Positions 27,121-39,902 of a DNA stretch of 64,000 nucleotides are shown here, one piece after another. The position numbers and the translations under genes were made by a program. The stretch is from Hafnia psychrotolerans (GTDB taxonomy: Bacteria; Pseudomonadota; Gammaproteobacteria; Enterobacterales; Enterobacteriaceae). The notes below the pieces were generated by a model. The model did no database searches and was not told the origin of the DNA. It was given only the letters and a program-made list of their open reading frames with translations. The stretch's first letter is position 1. Every line of letters begins with the position of its first letter. The stretch spans positions 208,631-272,630 of the forward strand of contig NZ_BMFZ01000004.1 in NCBI RefSeq assembly GCF_014639435.1, read 5' to 3'.

Positions 27121-27390
27121 TTAGCGACGCAGACCCAGACGCTCGATCAGGCTGGTATAACGTGCTACATCTTTACTCTTCAGGTAATCAAGCAATTTAC
27201 GACGCTGAGAAACCATACGCAGCAGACCACGACGGCTGTGGTGATCTTTTTTGTGTTCTGCGAAGTGACCTTGCAGATGGTTAATTTGAGCAGTCAGCAG
27301 AGCAACCTGAACTTCGGAAGAACCACTGTCGTTAGTGCCACGACCGAAGTCTGCAACGATTTGAGCTTTAGCTTCAACGCTTAGAGACAT
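27121..27390 (-). CDS. rpsO: 30S ribosomal protein S15
   Basis: S15 binds 16S rRNA early in small-subunit assembly. Starting at [16 protein letters not shown] gives the standard 89 residues; the longer in-frame ATGs upstream are not family starts. Conserved segments are [13 protein letters not shown] and [28 protein letters not shown]. It lies between truB and pnp. Confidence 0.99.
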   Translation of the reverse strand: MSLSVEAKAQIVADFGRGTNDSGSSEVQVALLTAQINHLQGHFAEHKKDHHSRRGLLRMVSQRRKLLDYLKSKDVARYTSLIERLGLRR

Positions 27391-27512
27391 AATCATACTC
27401 CAAAATATTATAGACAATTAAATAGGTGCCGATCTCTAATTCAGCTACCCAGTACATAAGCCGCGCTATTCTACTCTTTGCATTATACGATCGCAAGATG
27501 GACAGAACGGGC

Positions 27513-28457
27513 TTACTCGGTGTATTCAACCACCAAACGACGCGGCGCAACGCGGCCATCATCGTCAATCTCACCAACGCCGATAAACTTACGCTCTTCG
27601 CCCTCGGTGATGCGCACCATGCCTGACGTTGGAGCACCCGAAGCCTGAACCGGTTGCCCCTGCTTCACGTATCCAGCCACGACAGGTAAAAGATTCACTT
27701 CAGGGAAGTCCTCACAGGCACTGTCCATAGGTAATAGCAGAGGATCCAGCAACTGACGCGGCTCAATGCCTTCAACTTCCGCCTGTGCGATCAACTCATG
27801 CAGTTTCTCCATCGTCACCATCCTTTCGGCAGGATAGGTCGCCACCTGAATACGACGAAGATAGATAACGTGCGCCCCGCAGCCGAGCTTCTCACCCAGA
27901 TCATCCACAATTGTGCGGATATAAGTCCCCTTTGAGCAGTGTATTTCCAGCTCAACTTCAACCCCTTCCCAGCGAATGAATTTCAGTTCATAGACAGTGA
28001 TAGGGCGGGACTCGCGCGGGACTTCGATGCCCTGACGAGCGTACTCGTACAGTTTTTTCCCTTCATATTTTAACGCTGAATACATTGAAGGGACCTGCTG
28101 AGTTTCTCCGCGAAAACTCCCCAATGCGTCATCAAGTTGCAGTTGTGTAAAGTCGACGTCGCGCTCAGAGATAATCTGACCTTCCGCATCAGAAGTATCC
28201 GTGCGTTGTCCCATGCGGGCGACGACCAAATAACGTTTATCTGAATCTAACAGGAAGCGGGAAAACTTAGTGGCTTCGCCCAAACAGAGTGGCAACATAC
28301 CGGTGGCCAGAGGATCAAGCGCACCAGTGTGTCCTGCTCGGTTAGCATTATAAAGCCGTTTTACTTTTTGCAGTGCATCGTTAGAGGACAGTCCAAGAGA
28401 CTTGTCCAATAACAGTACGCCGTGGATATCACGGCCGCGGCGACGTGGGCGACTCAT
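27513..28457 (-). CDS. truB: tRNA pseudouridine-55 synthase
   Basis: TruB makes pseudouridine 55 in the T-loop of tRNAs. The 314-residue product contains the motif [20 protein letters not shown] with the catalytic Asp, and [23 protein letters not shown]-terminal PUA-like domain follows. Its ATG touches the rbfA stop codon. Confidence 0.98.
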   Translation of the reverse strand: MSRPRRRGRDIHGVLLLDKSLGLSSNDALQKVKRLYNANRAGHTGALDPLATGMLPLCLGEATKFSRFLLDSDKRYLVVARMGQRTDTSDAEGQIISERDVDFTQLQLDDALGSFRGETQQVPSMYSALKYEGKKLYEYARQGIEVPRESRPITVYELKFIRWEGVEVELEIHCSKGTYIRTIVDDLGEKLGCGAHVIYLRRIQVATYPAERMVTMEKLHELIAQAEVEGIEPRQLLDPLLLPMDSACEDFPEVNLLPVVAGYVKQGQPVQASGAPTSGMVRITEGEERKFIGVGEIDDDGRVAPRRLVVEYTE

Positions 28458-28870
28458 TATACTTCCTCGTCGTCGCCTGCAGCTGAACGACGTTCAGCAT
28501 CATTCTTCACGACGTTAGTCACCAGGTTGGACATACGCATGCCTTCAACTAATGAGTTGTCGTAAGCAAAAGTCAGCTCAGGAACAACACGAAGACGCAT
28601 CGCTTTACCCACTAGAGTACGAATGAAACCAGACGCATCCTGCAAAGCTCTGATGCCATTTTTAACACGATCAGGATCGTGATTATCGGTGGTCAGCACA
28701 TCAAGAAAAGTCACGAAAACTTTGGCATATGCCAGGTCACGGGACACTTCAACACCAGAAACGGTAGCCATACCAACACGTGGGTCTTTCACTTCACGTT
28801 GTAAAATAATGGCGATTTCTTTTTGCATCTCCTGAGAGACGCGTTGGGTACGGCTAAATTCTTTTGCCAT
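28457..28870 (-). CDS. rbfA: Ribosome-binding factor A
   Basis: RbfA is a KH-fold factor that matures the 5' end of 16S rRNA and is needed for growth in the cold. The 137-residue product starts [18 protein letters not shown] and has [20 protein letters not shown]. It sits between infB and truB as in all Enterobacterales. Confidence 0.98.
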   Translation of the reverse strand: MAKEFSRTQRVSQEMQKEIAIILQREVKDPRVGMATVSGVEVSRDLAYAKVFVTFLDVLTTDNHDPDRVKNGIRALQDASGFIRTLVGKAMRLRVVPELTFAYDNSLVEGMRMSNLVTNVVKNDAERRSAAGDDEEV

Positions 28871-28950
28871 GATAGAACTCCTTCAGACAATTTCCAGACA
28901 AAGAGGGGGGCTCAAGGCCCCCCAACTGGATATAAGCGACGTCGCTGAGA

Positions 28951-31641
28951 TTATGCGATGGTGCGTTTGATCTCGATGATTTCGAAGACTTCGATCACAT
29001 CGCCAGCACGCACATCGTTATAGTTCTTCACGCCGATACCACATTCCATGCCGTTACGAACTTCAGCAACGTCATCTTTGAAGCGGCGCAGGGATTCCAG
29101 CTCGCCTTCGTAGATCACCACGTTGTCACGCAGTACACGGATTGGATTGTTACGCTTAATCATACCTTCAGTAACCATACAGCCGGCAATTGCGCCGAAT
29201 TTCGGTGACTTGAACACATCACGAACTTCAGCCAGACCGATGATTTGCTGTTTGTATTCTGGCGCTAACATACCGCTCATTGCCTGTTTAACTTCGTCAA
29301 TCAGGTTATAGATAACGGAATAGTAACGCAGATCCAGGCTCTCATTCTCGACAACACGACGTGCTGACGCATCAGCACGAACGTTGAAGCCGAGGATAAT
29401 AGCACGTGAAGCCGCTGCCAGAGTTGCGTCGGTTTCGGTGATACCACCTACGCCCATGCCAACAATCTTGACTTTAACTTCGTCAGTTGACAGAGCCTGC
29501 AATGCGTCAGAAATCGCTTCGCAAGAACCCTGCACGTCAGATTTCAGCACGATGTTAAGTTCAGAAACTTCACCTTCGGTCATGTTAGCAAACATGTTTT
29601 CCAGTTTAGATTTCTGCTGGCGAGCCAGTTTCACTTCGCGGAATTTACCCTGACGGTAAAGCGCAACTTCGCGCGCTTTTTTCTCATCACGTACAACGGT
29701 AACTTCATCACCCGCAGCAGGAACGCTGGAAAGACCCAACACTTCCACCGGGATAGAAGGACCTGCAGACATAATGTCACGGCCCATTTCATCACGCATT
29801 GCACGAACGCGGCCGTATTCGAAGCCACAAAGAATGATATCGCCTTTGTTCAGAGTCCCTTCCTGAACCAACACGGTAGCAACCGGACCACGACCTTTAT
29901 CAAGGAAGGATTCAATCACTACGCCGTTTGCCATACCGCTGCGAACCGCTTTCAGTTCCAGAACTTCAGCTTGCAGCAGGATTGCGTTCAACAGTTCATC
30001 AATACCCGTGCCCGCTTTCGCAGATACATGGATGAACTGAGACTCGCCGCCCCACTCTTCCGGCATAACACCGTACTGAGAGAGTTCGGTACGAACGCGA
30101 TCTGGATCAGCGTCAGGCTTATCAATTTTGTTAACGGCAACCACGATTGGCACACCAGCAGCTTTCGCATGCTGTACGGCTTCGATGGTTTGTGGCATCA
30201 CGCCATCATCGGCTGAAACAACCAGAACTACGATGTCTGTCGCCTTGGCACCACGAGCACGCATTGAAGTAAATGCGGCGTGTCCCGGTGTATCCAGGAA
30301 GGTGATCATGCCGTTTTCAGTTTCAACGTGATAAGCACCAATGTGCTGTGTAATACCACCGGCTTCGCCCGCTGCCACTTTCGTTGAACGAATGTAGTCG
30401 AGCAGAGAAGTTTTACCATGGTCAACGTGGCCCATGATGGTCACTACCGGAGCACGAGACTCAGCGGCGGTTGACGCACCCGTGTCACGGTCACTCATCA
30501 GCGCTTCTTCCAGTTCGTTTTCACGGCGCAGGATGACTTTATGACCCATCTCTTCAGCAACCAGCTGAGCGGTTTCTTGATCAATAACCTGGTTGATGGT
30601 GGCCATCGCACCCAGTTTCATCATGGTTTTGATGACCTGAGAGCCTTTAACGGCCATTTTGTTAGCAAGTTCAGCCACGGTAATGGTTTCACCCACTACG
30701 ACGTCGCGATTCACTGCTGCAACTGGCTTGTTGAAGCTCTGTTGCAACGTGCTTGGCTTACGTTTGCCTTTACGACCAACTGCACGCGCTTCTTCGCGAT
30801 CTGCTTTAGATTCAGACAGTTTATTGCCTTTCTTCTGCTTGGTCGCTTTGCCACCGCGGGTACGGCTGCGACGTTCGCCTTCAACTTTGGCGTCATTTTC
30901 GTCTTCAGCAGCACGGGCATGTGTAGAAGTGGTGACATGATAGTCAGCAGATTCGGATTCACTTGGCGCAACAACTTCAGTCCAAACGCCAGAGTCAGCC
31001 ATTTTACGGGCCTCTTCTGCAATGCGTTTAGCATTTTCTTCCAGTTTGCGTTGGGCTTCTTCTTCCGTTTTGCGTTTCAGCTCTGCGGCTTCAGCTTCAC
31101 GGCGTGCTTTATCTGCCTGAGCTGGTTTGATTGCTTCATCTGTATGTTGATTTGTCACTTTGTCTTTTTCCGCTTGTTCGCGCTTAGCTTTTTCAGCGGC
31201 CTCACGTTTGGCTTGCTCTTCGGCGGCGCGCTTCGCTTTTTCCTGAGCTTCGCGCTGGGCTTGCTCCGCTGCTATTGCACGCTGTGCCTGTTCTTCCGCT
31301 TCACGCTTCGCCTGCTCTTCCGCTTCGGCCTGAGCAACTTCTGCTTCGGTCATATCACGTTTAACATAAGTGCGTTTCTTGCGGACTTCGATTTGCACCG
31401 ATTTACTCTTCCCGCCGGTGCTCGGAATGTTCAGTGTACTACGCGTTTTGCGTTGTAACGTCAGCTTGTTTGGTACACTTCCGTTTCCACGGTTCAAGTG
31501 TGCCAGCAATGTCTCTTTTTCTTGCTGGGTGACAGAGTCAGCTTCCGACTTGTCGATCCCTGCATCAGCAAATTGCTGTACCAGGCGATCAACCGGAGTT
31601 TGAATCTCTGCTGCCAGCGATTTTACGGTTACATCTGTCAT
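28951..31641 (-). CDS. infB: Translation initiation factor IF-2
   Basis: IF-2 is the GTPase that brings fMet-tRNA to the 30S subunit. The 896-residue product has the N-terminal IF2-N domain ([20 protein letters not shown]), a long Ala/Glu/Lys-rich helical linker, a second IF2-N domain, and the G domain. G-domain motifs are GHVDHGKTS (G1), DTPGH (G3) and NKID (G4), followed by the C-terminal fMet-tRNA-binding domains. Shorter forms from internal starts are known in E. coli but were not resolved here. Confidence 0.99.
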   Translation of the reverse strand: MTDVTVKSLAAEIQTPVDRLVQQFADAGIDKSEADSVTQQEKETLLAHLNRGNGSVPNKLTLQRKTRSTLNIPSTGGKSKSVQIEVRKKRTYVKRDMTEAEVAQAEAEEQAKREAEEQAQRAIAAEQAQREAQEKAKRAAEEQAKREAAEKAKREQAEKDKVTNQHTDEAIKPAQADKARREAEAAELKRKTEEEAQRKLEENAKRIAEEARKMADSGVWTEVVAPSESESADYHVTTSTHARAAEDENDAKVEGERRSRTRGGKATKQKKGNKLSESKADREEARAVGRKGKRKPSTLQQSFNKPVAAVNRDVVVGETITVAELANKMAVKGSQVIKTMMKLGAMATINQVIDQETAQLVAEEMGHKVILRRENELEEALMSDRDTGASTAAESRAPVVTIMGHVDHGKTSLLDYIRSTKVAAGEAGGITQHIGAYHVETENGMITFLDTPGHAAFTSMRARGAKATDIVVLVVSADDGVMPQTIEAVQHAKAAGVPIVVAVNKIDKPDADPDRVRTELSQYGVMPEEWGGESQFIHVSAKAGTGIDELLNAILLQAEVLELKAVRSGMANGVVIESFLDKGRGPVATVLVQEGTLNKGDIILCGFEYGRVRAMRDEMGRDIMSAGPSIPVEVLGLSSVPAAGDEVTVVRDEKKAREVALYRQGKFREVKLARQQKSKLENMFANMTEGEVSELNIVLKSDVQGSCEAISDALQALSTDEVKVKIVGMGVGGITETDATLAAASRAIILGFNVRADASARRVVENESLDLRYYSVIYNLIDEVKQAMSGMLAPEYKQQIIGLAEVRDVFKSPKFGAIAGCMVTEGMIKRNNPIRVLRDNVVIYEGELESLRRFKDDVAEVRNGMECGIGVKNYNDVRAGDVIEVFEIIEIKRTIA

Positions 31642-31665
31642 GCTGTTCCTTCCTGCTACAGTTTA

Positions 31666-33153
31666 TTACGCATTGTCGCCAAACCAGCAGATATTGCGTG
31701 CGGCCATGATAAGTTCGCCAGCCTGTTCGTCGCTAAGACCTTCAATATCTGCCAGATCGTCAACACCTTGCTCGGCAAGATCTTCCAGCGTACAAACCCC
31801 TTGTGCAGCCAGTTTAAATGCCATACTACGTTCCAGACCCGCCAGGTTAAGCAAATCATCAGCAGGCTTACTGTCGCCGAGACTTTCTTCCTGAGCCAAA
31901 GCCAGGGTAGTCAATGCTTCTTTCGCACGTTCGCGCAGCGCATCTACCGTGTCTTCGTCCAGACCATCGATTTCGAGCAATTCTTTCATTGGCACGTAAG
32001 CCAATTCTTCAAGCGTTGAGAAACCTTCCTCTACCAAGACGGTGGCGAAATCTTCATCGATAGCCAGATACTTGGTGAAAGTTGCGATAGCGGCATGTGC
32101 CTCGGCCTGATGTTTGGCCTGCAGGTCATCCGCAGTCATAACGTTTAATTCCCAGCCGCTTAACTGAGAGGCTAAACGTACGTTCTGACCATTACGGCCA
32201 ATCGCCTGTGCCAGGTTGCTGGCTTCAACGGCGACATCCATTGTGTGCTTGTCTTCATCAACGACGATAGATGCCACATCGGCAGGTGCCATGGCGTTGA
32301 TGACAAACTGTGCAGGATTATCGTCCCATAATACGATATCAATGCGCTCGCCACCTAATTCGCTGGAAACAGCCTGAACTCGGGCACCACGCATACCGAC
32401 ACAAGCACCGACTGGGTCGATACGTTTGTCGTTGGTTTTGACAGCAATTTTAGCACGTGAACCCGGATCGCGGGCAGCGGCTTTAATTTCAATCAACTCT
32501 TCACCAATTTCCGGTACTTCAATGCGGAACAGCTCGATCAGCATCTCATTACGTGAACGGCTGACGAAAAGCTGAGCACCGCGAGCTTCCGGGCGCACAT
32601 CATAAAGCACACCGCGAATACGGTCACCAGAACGGAAATTCTCACGTGGGAGCATATCTTCGCGCAGGATAACAGCTTCAGCATTGCTGCCTAAGTCGAG
32701 AGCGATACTGTCACGGTTAACTTTCTTAACGATACCAGTAACGATCTCACCTTGCTGTTCGCGGAACTGCTCAACAACCATTGCGCGTTCGGCTTCACGT
32801 ACTTTCTGTACGATAACCTGCTTAGCGGTTTGAGTCGTGATACGGTCGAAAGTCACAGATTCAATCTGATCTTCGATGTAATCACCCAATTCGATAGACG
32901 GATCTTCGTATTGAGCAGCTTCGATGGTGATTTCACGGGTCGGTTGCGTGACTTCGCTTACAGCAACCCAACGGCGGAAGGTGTCAAAGTCACCGGTTTT
33001 ACGATCGATTGTGACCCGGACTTCAATTTCCTGTTCGTACTTTTTCTTAGTCGCTGTTGATAACGCAGTTTCCAGCGCCTCAAAAATCTTCTCGCGCGGG
33101 AGGGATTTTTCATTAGAAACCGCTTCTACAACAGCCAGAATCTCTTTGTTCAT
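31666..33153 (-). CDS. nusA: Transcription termination/antitermination factor NusA
   Basis: NusA binds RNA polymerase and modulates pausing, termination and antitermination. The start [16 protein letters not shown] (33153) gives 495 residues, as in E. coli; the upstream ATG at 33171 is not conserved. An N-terminal RNAP-binding domain, S1 ([19 protein letters not shown]), two KH domains ([28 protein letters not shown]) and two acidic C-terminal repeats are visible. It lies between rimP and infB. Confidence 0.99.
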   Translation of the reverse strand: MNKEILAVVEAVSNEKSLPREKIFEALETALSTATKKKYEQEIEVRVTIDRKTGDFDTFRRWVAVSEVTQPTREITIEAAQYEDPSIELGDYIEDQIESVTFDRITTQTAKQVIVQKVREAERAMVVEQFREQQGEIVTGIVKKVNRDSIALDLGSNAEAVILREDMLPRENFRSGDRIRGVLYDVRPEARGAQLFVSRSRNEMLIELFRIEVPEIGEELIEIKAAARDPGSRAKIAVKTNDKRIDPVGACVGMRGARVQAVSSELGGERIDIVLWDDNPAQFVINAMAPADVASIVVDEDKHTMDVAVEASNLAQAIGRNGQNVRLASQLSGWELNVMTADDLQAKHQAEAHAAIATFTKYLAIDEDFATVLVEEGFSTLEELAYVPMKELLEIDGLDEDTVDALRERAKEALTTLALAQEESLGDSKPADDLLNLAGLERSMAFKLAAQGVCTLEDLAEQGVDDLADIEGLSDEQAGELIMAARNICWFGDNA

Positions 33154-33174
33154 CCTAGTTGCCTCATCCAAACT

Positions 33175-33627
33175 TTAAAAGTGGGGTACCAGATTCGCTT
33201 TCTGGATGTTGCTCAGCGCGAACACTTCATCTTTGCCTTCCACAGTAACCGTGATCATTTCGCCTTCGACAGCTTTGATTATTCCCTGCCATTTACGACG
33301 GTTCTGCATCGCCATTCGCAATACTACGCTCACCTCTTCACCGAGAAAACGTTGGTAATGTTCAGCGGTAAACATCGGACGGTCGAGCCCAGGAGATGAA
33401 ACTTCCAGGTTGTATGCCACGGTCACCGGGTCTTCGACATCCAGTACCGCACTAACCTGGTGGCTGACATCAGCACAATTATCAACTGTGATTCCGTCGT
33501 CACTATCAATATAGATGCGTAGCGTCGATTGGCGAGCTCTCACGAACTCGATACCTACCAGCTCAAAGCCCAAGGCTTCAACCGGTGCTGAAATCATCTC
33601 TGTTAATTTTTGTTCTAATGTGGACAA
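33175..33627 (-). CDS. rimP: Ribosome maturation factor RimP
   Basis: RimP assists 30S assembly. The best start is a TTG at 33627 preceded by GGGGGTGGG, giving 150 residues beginning [24 protein letters not shown], which is the E. coli length. Longer ATG extensions to 33768 would run through two terminator hairpins. [19 protein letters not shown] and the C-terminal [11 protein letters not shown] are conserved. Confidence 0.97.
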   Translation of the reverse strand: MSTLEQKLTEMISAPVEALGFELVGIEFVRARQSTLRIYIDSDDGITVDNCADVSHQVSAVLDVEDPVTVAYNLEVSSPGLDRPMFTAEHYQRFLGEEVSVVLRMAMQNRRKWQGIIKAVEGEMITVTVEGKDEVFALSNIQKANLVPHF

Positions 33628-33644
33628 GCCCACCCCCAAGACAT

Positions 33645-33666
33645 AAAAAAAGGGCCTAATAGCCCA
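33645..33666 (-). terminator. Leader terminator 1 of the rimP-nusA-infB operon
   Basis: GGGCTATTAGGCCC followed by TTTTTTT on the minus strand lies only about 20 bp before the rimP start. With the next hairpin it forms a tandem attenuator between metY and rimP, as known in E. coli. Confidence 0.8.
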
Positions 33667-33700
33667 ATGATTTTGTTGCCAGTTCTTATTGTAAAACAAT

Positions 33701-33727
33701 AAAAAACCCCGATAAATCGGGGCTTTA
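33701..33727 (-). terminator. Leader terminator 2 of the metY-rimP operon
   Basis: The stem CCCCGAT/ATCGGGG with a small loop is followed by TTTTTT on the minus strand. It lies between tRNA-fMet and rimP. Confidence 0.85.
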
Positions 33728-33869
33728 TGAAACTGGACCCTGTTTGCCGCATAGCGGCTTCGGTTCAACTTTCGAAAGTGTTATTTTCAAATTGAAGCTT
33801 TCAAACGGAAGCTACAGAACATCATAGGAAGATACTGAAAGTCTATTTGAAATAAACACTTAGGGAAAG

Positions 33870-33946
<77 letters not shown>

Positions 33947-34005
33947 TCCGAAAACGTGGCAAATACTACGCCGATAATTGCTCGAAAGCAAGTTATCACA
34001 AAGAT

Positions 34006-34092
34006 TGGTACCGAGGACGGGACTTGAACCCGTAAGCCCATTCGGGCACTACCACCTCAAGGTAGCGTGTCTACCAATTCCACCACCTCGGC
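34006..34092 (-). tRNA. leuU: tRNA-Leu, anticodon GAG
   Basis: The 87-nt class II tRNA begins GCCGAGGTGGTGGAATTGG and has the anticodon arm CTACC-TTGAGGT-GGTAG and a long variable arm (GTGCCC/GGGC). CCA is encoded. It follows secG and lies 59 bp from metY; argG, which separates them in E. coli, is absent. Confidence 0.97.
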
Positions 34093-34196
34093 ACTTTTTT
34101 TTTCACAATCGCTTTTACTGTCCAAGTATAAGCAATTGATTGAAAAGCTTACTTCCACTTCTTAGCGAGAACAGTCACATATTATAAAGCTACAGA

Positions 34197-34535
34197 TTAG
34201 TGAGGAACATCACTGTTTGGCGCTGGAGGCGCTACTGGTGCTGTAGTCGTCTGCCTAGTTTTCGCTGGCTGACCTAAATTTTCCCACTCACTACCTTGTT
34301 GGCCCTTATGTGTACTCATATTTCCAAGGACCAAACTGATCACAAAGAAAAGCGCCGCTAAAACAGCTGTCGTACGGGTCATGAAGTTACTGGAACCACT
34401 CGAACCGAACACTGTGCCAGAAGCACCTGCTCCGAAAGAGGCTCCCATATCAGCACCTTTACCTTGTTGCAGCATAACCAGAGCGACAAGCCCGATAGCC
34501 ACGATAAGGAAAATCACCAGAAGAGCTTCGTACAT
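34197..34535 (-). CDS. secG: Preprotein translocase subunit SecG
   Basis: SecG is the small accessory subunit of SecYEG. The 112-residue product starts [31 protein letters not shown] (TM1, quoted across motif) and has TM2 ([17 protein letters not shown]) after the Gly/Ser-rich linker. The C-terminus is hydrophilic and proline-rich. Order and size are as in E. coli. Confidence 0.97.
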   Translation of the reverse strand: MYEALLVIFLIVAIGLVALVMLQQGKGADMGASFGAGASGTVFGSSGSSNFMTRTTAVLAALFFVISLVLGNMSTHKGQQGSEWENLGQPAKTRQTTTAPVAPPAPNSDVPH

Positions 34536-34788
34536 AGGAGTACCTGTATCCTTGCGGGTTCACCGCGTAACAATTGCTTCTCACCAATTTAGTGGTTTTT
34601 CAACGACCCACTGAAGCGGGTGTGAATACTAACCAAAGCCGTATGGTGACGCAAGAGCAATTTGAAGAGGATTGTTTGTTTGCGGAAAAAAACGCCAAAA
34701 GCACTGTAACTGCCGTGTCAGGATCAATTCTGGGGCCTTTTTGGCGCTGAAAAGGCCCACACAAATTAACCGCCGATTTTATAACCGA

Positions 34789-36129
34789 CTATATCTTTGA
34801 CGTTTTGACAGCATCAGCGATGCGGTTAGCGAGCATCTCGACGAGTGCGCCATCTTCGCCTTCCACCATGACTCTAATGAGTGGCTCAGTGCCTGATTTA
34901 CGCAACAGTACCCTACCGCGTCCGGCCAGTTGTTTCTCGACCTCTGCGGTGACCTGTTTTACCGCTTCGGTTTCGAGCGGATCGTGATCGCCACTAAAAT
35001 GTACGTTTACCAGAATTTGCGGCAGCAATTTCATGCCACTGCACAGATCCTGCAGGCTCATGTGATTGCGCACCATCGCGGTCAGAACTTGTAAACCTGC
35101 GACAATACCGTCCCCGGTCGTCGTTTTGTCCAACAGGATCACGTGACCAGAGTTCTCGGCCCCAATGCGCCAGCCCTTCTCCTGCATTTTTTCAAGCACA
35201 TAACGGTCACCGACCTTAGCACGGACAAATGGAATACCCAGCTGTTTCAGCGCAAGTTCCAGACCCATATTACTCATTAGCGTACCGACAGCTCCACCCT
35301 TGAGCTGTCCCTGACGCAGCCCCTCACGGGCAATAATATAGAGAATTTGATCCCCATCGACTTTGTTACCCTCATGGTCAACCATGATCAAACGGTCGCC
35401 ATCACCATCAAATGCAAGGCCCACATGCGCTTTTTCAGCCAACACGCGTTGTTGCAACTGACGAACATCAGTAGCACCACACTCTTCATTGATGTTCATA
35501 CCGTCTGGCTCACAGCCAATCGCAATCACTTGGGCACCCAGTTCTCGTAGCACGCTTGGCGCTATGTGGTAGGTGGCGCCGTTGGCGCAATCAACCACAA
35601 TTTTCAGACTATTAAGATTCAGTTCACTTGGGAAAGAACCTTTACAAAATTCGATATAGCGCCCTGCTGCATCGACGATACGACTGGCTTTTCCTAATTC
35701 CGCAGACTCCACGCAGGTCAGCGGTTTCTCCATTTCAGCTTCAATCGCCTCTTCGACATTATCGGGCAATTTAGTGCCATCAATAGTGAAGAATTTGATG
35801 CCGTTGTCGTAATAAGGGTTGTGTGATGCAGAGATAACAATGCCGGCCTCTGCACGGAAAGTACGTGTCAGATATGCCACCGCAGGCGTTGGCATCGGAC
35901 CCGTGAAAGAAGCTGAAAGCCCCGCAGCAGCCAGGCCGGCCTCCAATGCCGATTCCAGCATATAGCCTGAAATACGTGTGTCTTTGCCGATGATCACTTT
36001 GCGGGAACCGTGGCGCGCCAGTACCTTGCCCGCCGCCCAACCGAGTTTTAATACAAAATCTGGCGTGATCGGGCTATCACCTACTTTGCCGCGAATGCCA
36101 TCTGTACCAAAATATTTACGGTTGCTCAT
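34789..36129 (-). CDS. glmM: Phosphoglucosamine mutase
   Basis: GlmM converts glucosamine-6-P to glucosamine-1-P for UDP-GlcNAc synthesis. The 446-residue product has the [12 protein letters not shown]-terminus, the active phosphoserine in [13 protein letters not shown], the metal loop DGDGDR and the phosphate loop [15 protein letters not shown]. Its start overlaps the folP stop codon (ATGA). Confidence 0.99.
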   Translation of the reverse strand: MSNRKYFGTDGIRGKVGDSPITPDFVLKLGWAAGKVLARHGSRKVIIGKDTRISGYMLESALEAGLAAAGLSASFTGPMPTPAVAYLTRTFRAEAGIVISASHNPYYDNGIKFFTIDGTKLPDNVEEAIEAEMEKPLTCVESAELGKASRIVDAAGRYIEFCKGSFPSELNLNSLKIVVDCANGATYHIAPSVLRELGAQVIAIGCEPDGMNINEECGATDVRQLQQRVLAEKAHVGLAFDGDGDRLIMVDHEGNKVDGDQILYIIAREGLRQGQLKGGAVGTLMSNMGLELALKQLGIPFVRAKVGDRYVLEKMQEKGWRIGAENSGHVILLDKTTTGDGIVAGLQVLTAMVRNHMSLQDLCSGMKLLPQILVNVHFSGDHDPLETEAVKQVTAEVEKQLAGRGRVLLRKSGTEPLIRVMVEGEDGALVEMLANRIADAVKTSKI

Positions 36130-36971
36130 AATTTATCTTCATCCCTTGCTGAAAGTGTTGCCTCGACAATGCGCATCGCCTCGACGGTTTCTTTTACATC
36201 ATGCACTCTGATTATCTGCACGCCCTGCATCGCAGCAATGACCGCGCAAGCTATGCTGCCCGTAATCCGCTGTTCAGGCGGAACGCTTAATAGCTGTCCT
36301 ATCATAGACTTTCTCGACATCCCCGCCAGTAATGGCAGGCCAAAATGGTGGAATTCTGCCAGTCGGGCAAGAAGCTGATAATTATGGGTCAAATTTTTAC
36401 CGAAACCGAAGCCCGGGTCGAGCAACAATTTATTTTTAGGAATCCCGGCACCCATACAGCGTGAAATTTGCTCACTAAAGTAGGTATTCACCTCGTGAAT
36501 CAGGTTCTCATAATGCGGAGCATGTTGCATATTTTTCGGCTGCCCCTGCATGTGCATCAAACATACAGGTAAACCCGTTGAGGCCGCTGCAGCCAGCGCA
36601 CCAGGCTCTTGTAATGAGCGGATATCATTGATCAAATGAGCCCCAGCGTTGGCGGTTTCCAGGATCACTGCAGCTTTCGAGGTATCCACCGAGATCCATA
36701 CATCCATTCGACGGCTGATCGCTTCAACAACAGGAACGACTCTTTCAATCTCCTCATCTTCACTGACTTCAGCGGCTCCCGGACGAGTTGATTCACCACC
36801 AATATCCAAAATAGTGGCCCCAGCGTCGACCATCGTCTGCGCATGTTTTAATGCAAGATCGAGACGATTATGACGTCCACCGTCGGAAAATGAGTCCGGA
36901 GTCACATTGAGGATCCCCATAACCTGCGGGAAAGTGAGGTCGAGTGAAACGCCCCTGGAAGTAAGCTGCAT
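36126..36971 (-). CDS. folP: Dihydropteroate synthase
   Basis: FolP condenses p-aminobenzoate with dihydropterin pyrophosphate in folate synthesis and is the sulfonamide target. The start [12 protein letters not shown] (36971, preceded by AGGA) gives 281 residues, the E. coli length; an ATG at 37022 is a poor extension. Signatures are [25 protein letters not shown] and DPGFGFGKN. It is followed by glmM. Confidence 0.98.
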   Translation of the reverse strand: MQLTSRGVSLDLTFPQVMGILNVTPDSFSDGGRHNRLDLALKHAQTMVDAGATILDIGGESTRPGAAEVSEDEEIERVVPVVEAISRRMDVWISVDTSKAAVILETANAGAHLINDIRSLQEPGALAAAASTGLPVCLMHMQGQPKNMQHAPHYENLIHEVNTYFSEQISRCMGAGIPKNKLLLDPGFGFGKNLTHNYQLLARLAEFHHFGLPLLAGMSRKSMIGQLLSVPPEQRITGSIACAVIAAMQGVQIIRVHDVKETVEAMRIVEATLSARDEDKL

Positions 36972-37030
36972 GCGGGATTCCTGTCTATCGGATCTAAGAT
37001 ATATTTTGTATTGTTTCATCAATATGTATA

Positions 37031-37062
37031 AAAAAACCCCGGGCGAGGCCGGGGTTTTGTTT
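37031..37062 (-). terminator. ftsH terminator
   Basis: The stem CCCCGG/CCGGGG, with a loop, is followed on the minus strand by TTTTTTTAT, just after ftsH and before folP. Confidence 0.85.
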
Positions 37063-37089
37063 TAGCAACATCAATTCTAAGCAACCACT

Positions 37090-39033
37090 TTACTTGCCGC
37101 TAAATTGTTCGCACATTGTATTGCCTGGATTAGGTGTACGAGGCTCATCAACCGGCGTTGGTGCAGTAGGTGTACCGCCGTCGTTTGAATTATCACCGCC
37201 ACTTTTACCGCTCACATCATCCCAACCCGCTGGCGGACGGACATCTTTACGGTTCATCAGGTCATCAATTTGTGGTGCGTCAATGGTTTCATATTTCATC
37301 AGCGCATCTTTCATCGTATGCAGGATGTCCATATTTTCCATTAACAATGTACGTGCACGTTCATAGTTATGTTCAACCAGGGATTTCACCTCCTGATCAA
37401 TGATGCGCGCAGTTTCATCAGACATATGTTTGGCTTTCGCGACAGAACGACCCAGGAAGACTTCACCTTCTTCCTCCGCGTAAAGTAACGGACCTAACTT
37501 CTCTGAGAAACCCCACTGAGTAACCATGTTACGGGCAATTGACGTAGCCACTTTGATATCATTCGACGCACCGGTAGAGACTTTCTCCACACCGTAGATG
37601 ATCTCTTCTGCCAAACGACCACCGTAAAGTGTCGAGATCTGGCTTTCCAATTTCTGACGGCTGGCGCTGATAGCATCACCGACAGGTAAGAAAAAGGTGA
37701 CACCTAACGCACGGCCACGAGGAATGATCGTCACTTTATGCACGGGATCATGCTCAGGAACCAGACGACCAATGATGGCATGGCCTGCTTCATGATATGC
37801 CGTTGACTCTTTTTGCGCTTCCGTCATCACCATAGAGCGTCGTTCTGCACCCATCATGATTTTGTCTTTCGCTTTTTCGAACTCAGCCATTGAAACAACG
37901 CGTTTGTTACCGCGGGCGGAGAACAATGCAGCTTCGTTGACTAAGTTCGCTAAATCAGCACCAGAGAAACCAGGGGTACCACGCGCAATGACAGAGGCAT
38001 CCACATCCGGAGCAAGCGGAACACGACGAGAGTGAACTTTAAGTATCTGCTCACGCCCACGAACGTCCGGCAAGCCAACAACAACCTGACGGTCGAAACG
38101 GCCTGGACGCAGCAATGCTGGGTCAAGTACGTCAGGACGGTTCGTCGCGGCAATCACGATGATGCCTTCATTACCTTCGAAACCATCCATTTCAACCAGC
38201 ATCTGGTTAAGAGTCTGTTCACGTTCATCGTGACCACCACCTAAACCCGCACCACGTTGACGGCCGACCGCATCAATCTCATCGATAAAAATGATACATG
38301 GTGCAGCTTTTTTCGCTTGTTCAAACATGTCACGCACACGTGATGCGCCCACACCCACAAACATCTCAACGAAGTCAGAACCGGAAATGGTAAAGAACGG
38401 AACCTTAGCTTCACCCGCGATAGCTTTCGCTAGCAAGGTTTTCCCCGTACCCGGAGGCCCTACCATTAAAACACCTTTAGGAATTTTACCGCCGAGTTTT
38501 TGGAAACGGCTCGGTTCGCGCAGGTAATCTACCAGTTCGCTAACCTCTTCCTTGGCTTCATCGCACCCGGCAACGTCAGCAAAAGTCGTTTTAATTTGGT
38601 CTTCAGTCAGCATGCGGGCTTTGCTTTTACCAAAGGACATTGCCCCTTTGCCACCGCCACCTTGCATCTGTCGCATAAAGAATATCCAGACGCCAATTAA
38701 CAACAGCATCGGGAACCATGAAATAAATATCGAGGCCAGCAAGCTAGGTTGCTCTGGCGGTTCGCCAACAACTTTCACATTTTTGCTCAGCAATGTATCC
38801 AGCAATTTAGGATCATCAACTGGTATGTAGGTCGTGTATTTGTTGCTATCTTTTTTAACAACGTCAATCTCACGTCCATTGATACGTGCTTCACGAATCT
38901 GGTCTTGGGTCAATTCGGACATGAAGGTAGAATAATCTACCCTACGGCCATTAGACTCGCTGGGCCCAAAGCTCTGAAATACAGACATCAATACAACCGC
39001 GATGACTAACCAGAGAATCAGGTTCTTCGCCAT
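37090..39033 (-). CDS. ftsH: ATP-dependent zinc metalloprotease FtsH
   Basis: FtsH is the membrane AAA protease for sigma-32, LpxC and damaged membrane proteins. The start [20 protein letters not shown] (39033) gives 647 residues. Two TM segments, Walker [14 protein letters not shown], Walker [12 protein letters not shown], the SRH region and the zinc motif HEAGH are present. It follows rlmE and is likely in the same operon. Confidence 0.99.
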   Translation of the reverse strand: MAKNLILWLVIAVVLMSVFQSFGPSESNGRRVDYSTFMSELTQDQIREARINGREIDVVKKDSNKYTTYIPVDDPKLLDTLLSKNVKVVGEPPEQPSLLASIFISWFPMLLLIGVWIFFMRQMQGGGGKGAMSFGKSKARMLTEDQIKTTFADVAGCDEAKEEVSELVDYLREPSRFQKLGGKIPKGVLMVGPPGTGKTLLAKAIAGEAKVPFFTISGSDFVEMFVGVGASRVRDMFEQAKKAAPCIIFIDEIDAVGRQRGAGLGGGHDEREQTLNQMLVEMDGFEGNEGIIVIAATNRPDVLDPALLRPGRFDRQVVVGLPDVRGREQILKVHSRRVPLAPDVDASVIARGTPGFSGADLANLVNEAALFSARGNKRVVSMAEFEKAKDKIMMGAERRSMVMTEAQKESTAYHEAGHAIIGRLVPEHDPVHKVTIIPRGRALGVTFFLPVGDAISASRQKLESQISTLYGGRLAEEIIYGVEKVSTGASNDIKVATSIARNMVTQWGFSEKLGPLLYAEEEGEVFLGRSVAKAKHMSDETARIIDQEVKSLVEHNYERARTLLMENMDILHTMKDALMKYETIDAPQIDDLMNRKDVRPPAGWDDVSGKSGGDNSNDGGTPTAPTPVDEPRTPNPGNTMCEQFSGK

Positions 39034-39081
39034 GTCACTCAAGGGATTAACCTCATATTACAACTGTGTTAACAAACAGCG

Positions 39082-39720
39082 TTAGGGTACTAAAAGTTTC
39101 AGCCCTGTCGCTACGATGTACACTTCTCGCGAACGTGCGCGGGAAGCATCTGGCTTACGAACCTTCACCTTCGTAAAAAGGGAGCGAATTTCCCGTAGGT
39201 ATTCATCAAAGCCATCTCCCTGGAACACCTTCACCAGGAATGTTCCGCCTGGTGCCAATACATCACGACACATATCCAGCGCTAACTCAACCAGATACAT
39301 CGACTTTGGAATATCGACTGCCGGAGTACCGCTCATATTCGGGGCCATATCGGACATGACCACCTGAACTTTGTTGTCTCCTACTCTCTCCAAAAGAGCT
39401 TTGAGAACTAATTCATCACGAAAGTCGCCTTGAAGAAAATCGACTCCAACGATAGGGTCCATAGGTAAAAGATCGCACGCGATAATGCGGCCTTTGTTAC
39501 CAATTTGAGTTGCCACAAACTGTGACCAACCACCAGGCGCCGCGCCTAAATCCACCACGGTCATTCCGGGTTTGAACAGTTTATCACCTTGCTGTATCTC
39601 ATCCAGTTTAAACCAGGCACGGGAACGCAGGCCTTTTTTCTGTGCCTGAATCACATATTTATCGCTAAAGTGTTCCTGCAACCAGCGTGTGGAACTTGCA
39701 GAACGCTTTTTATTAGACAT
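39082..39720 (-). CDS. rlmE: 23S rRNA 2'-O-methyltransferase RlmE (FtsJ)
   Basis: RlmE methylates U2552 of 23S rRNA. The 212-residue product has the SAM-binding motif [14 protein letters not shown] and the K-D-K-E catalytic residues ([36 protein letters not shown]). It lies upstream of ftsH and is divergent from yhbY, as in E. coli. Confidence 0.98.
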   Translation of the reverse strand: MSNKKRSASSTRWLQEHFSDKYVIQAQKKGLRSRAWFKLDEIQQGDKLFKPGMTVVDLGAAPGGWSQFVATQIGNKGRIIACDLLPMDPIVGVDFLQGDFRDELVLKALLERVGDNKVQVVMSDMAPNMSGTPAVDIPKSMYLVELALDMCRDVLAPGGTFLVKVFQGDGFDEYLREIRSLFTKVKVRKPDASRARSREVYIVATGLKLLVP

Positions 39721-39902
39721 TATTTATTAACCATATAATTTTCCATTAACTCTAAAATAGAGCTTTTGGAACAAGCTCTTAGCATCATTATCTCTATGGC
39801 TAAGCCAAGCATGTCACGCTGCCGGAGCAGTCCGATTTGGTGATAACCATGACATGGCGGTAGAATGACCCGTTTTCAATCCCAACTTAAGTAAAAAAGA
39901 CG

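Noticed and set aside
30541-31458. 305-codon ORF antisense to infB
   Set aside because: It mirrors the codon pattern of the Ala/Glu-rich IF-2 linker and has no recognisable domain or start signal.
33628-33768. N-terminal extension of RimP to an upstream ATG
   Set aside because: It runs through two Rho-independent terminators and adds 47 residues not found in the family; the TTG start gives the exact E. coli length.
34733-34757. GGGCCTTTT/AAAAGGCCC hairpin after glmM
   Set aside because: A good stem but no T-run follows on the minus strand; not listed as a terminator.
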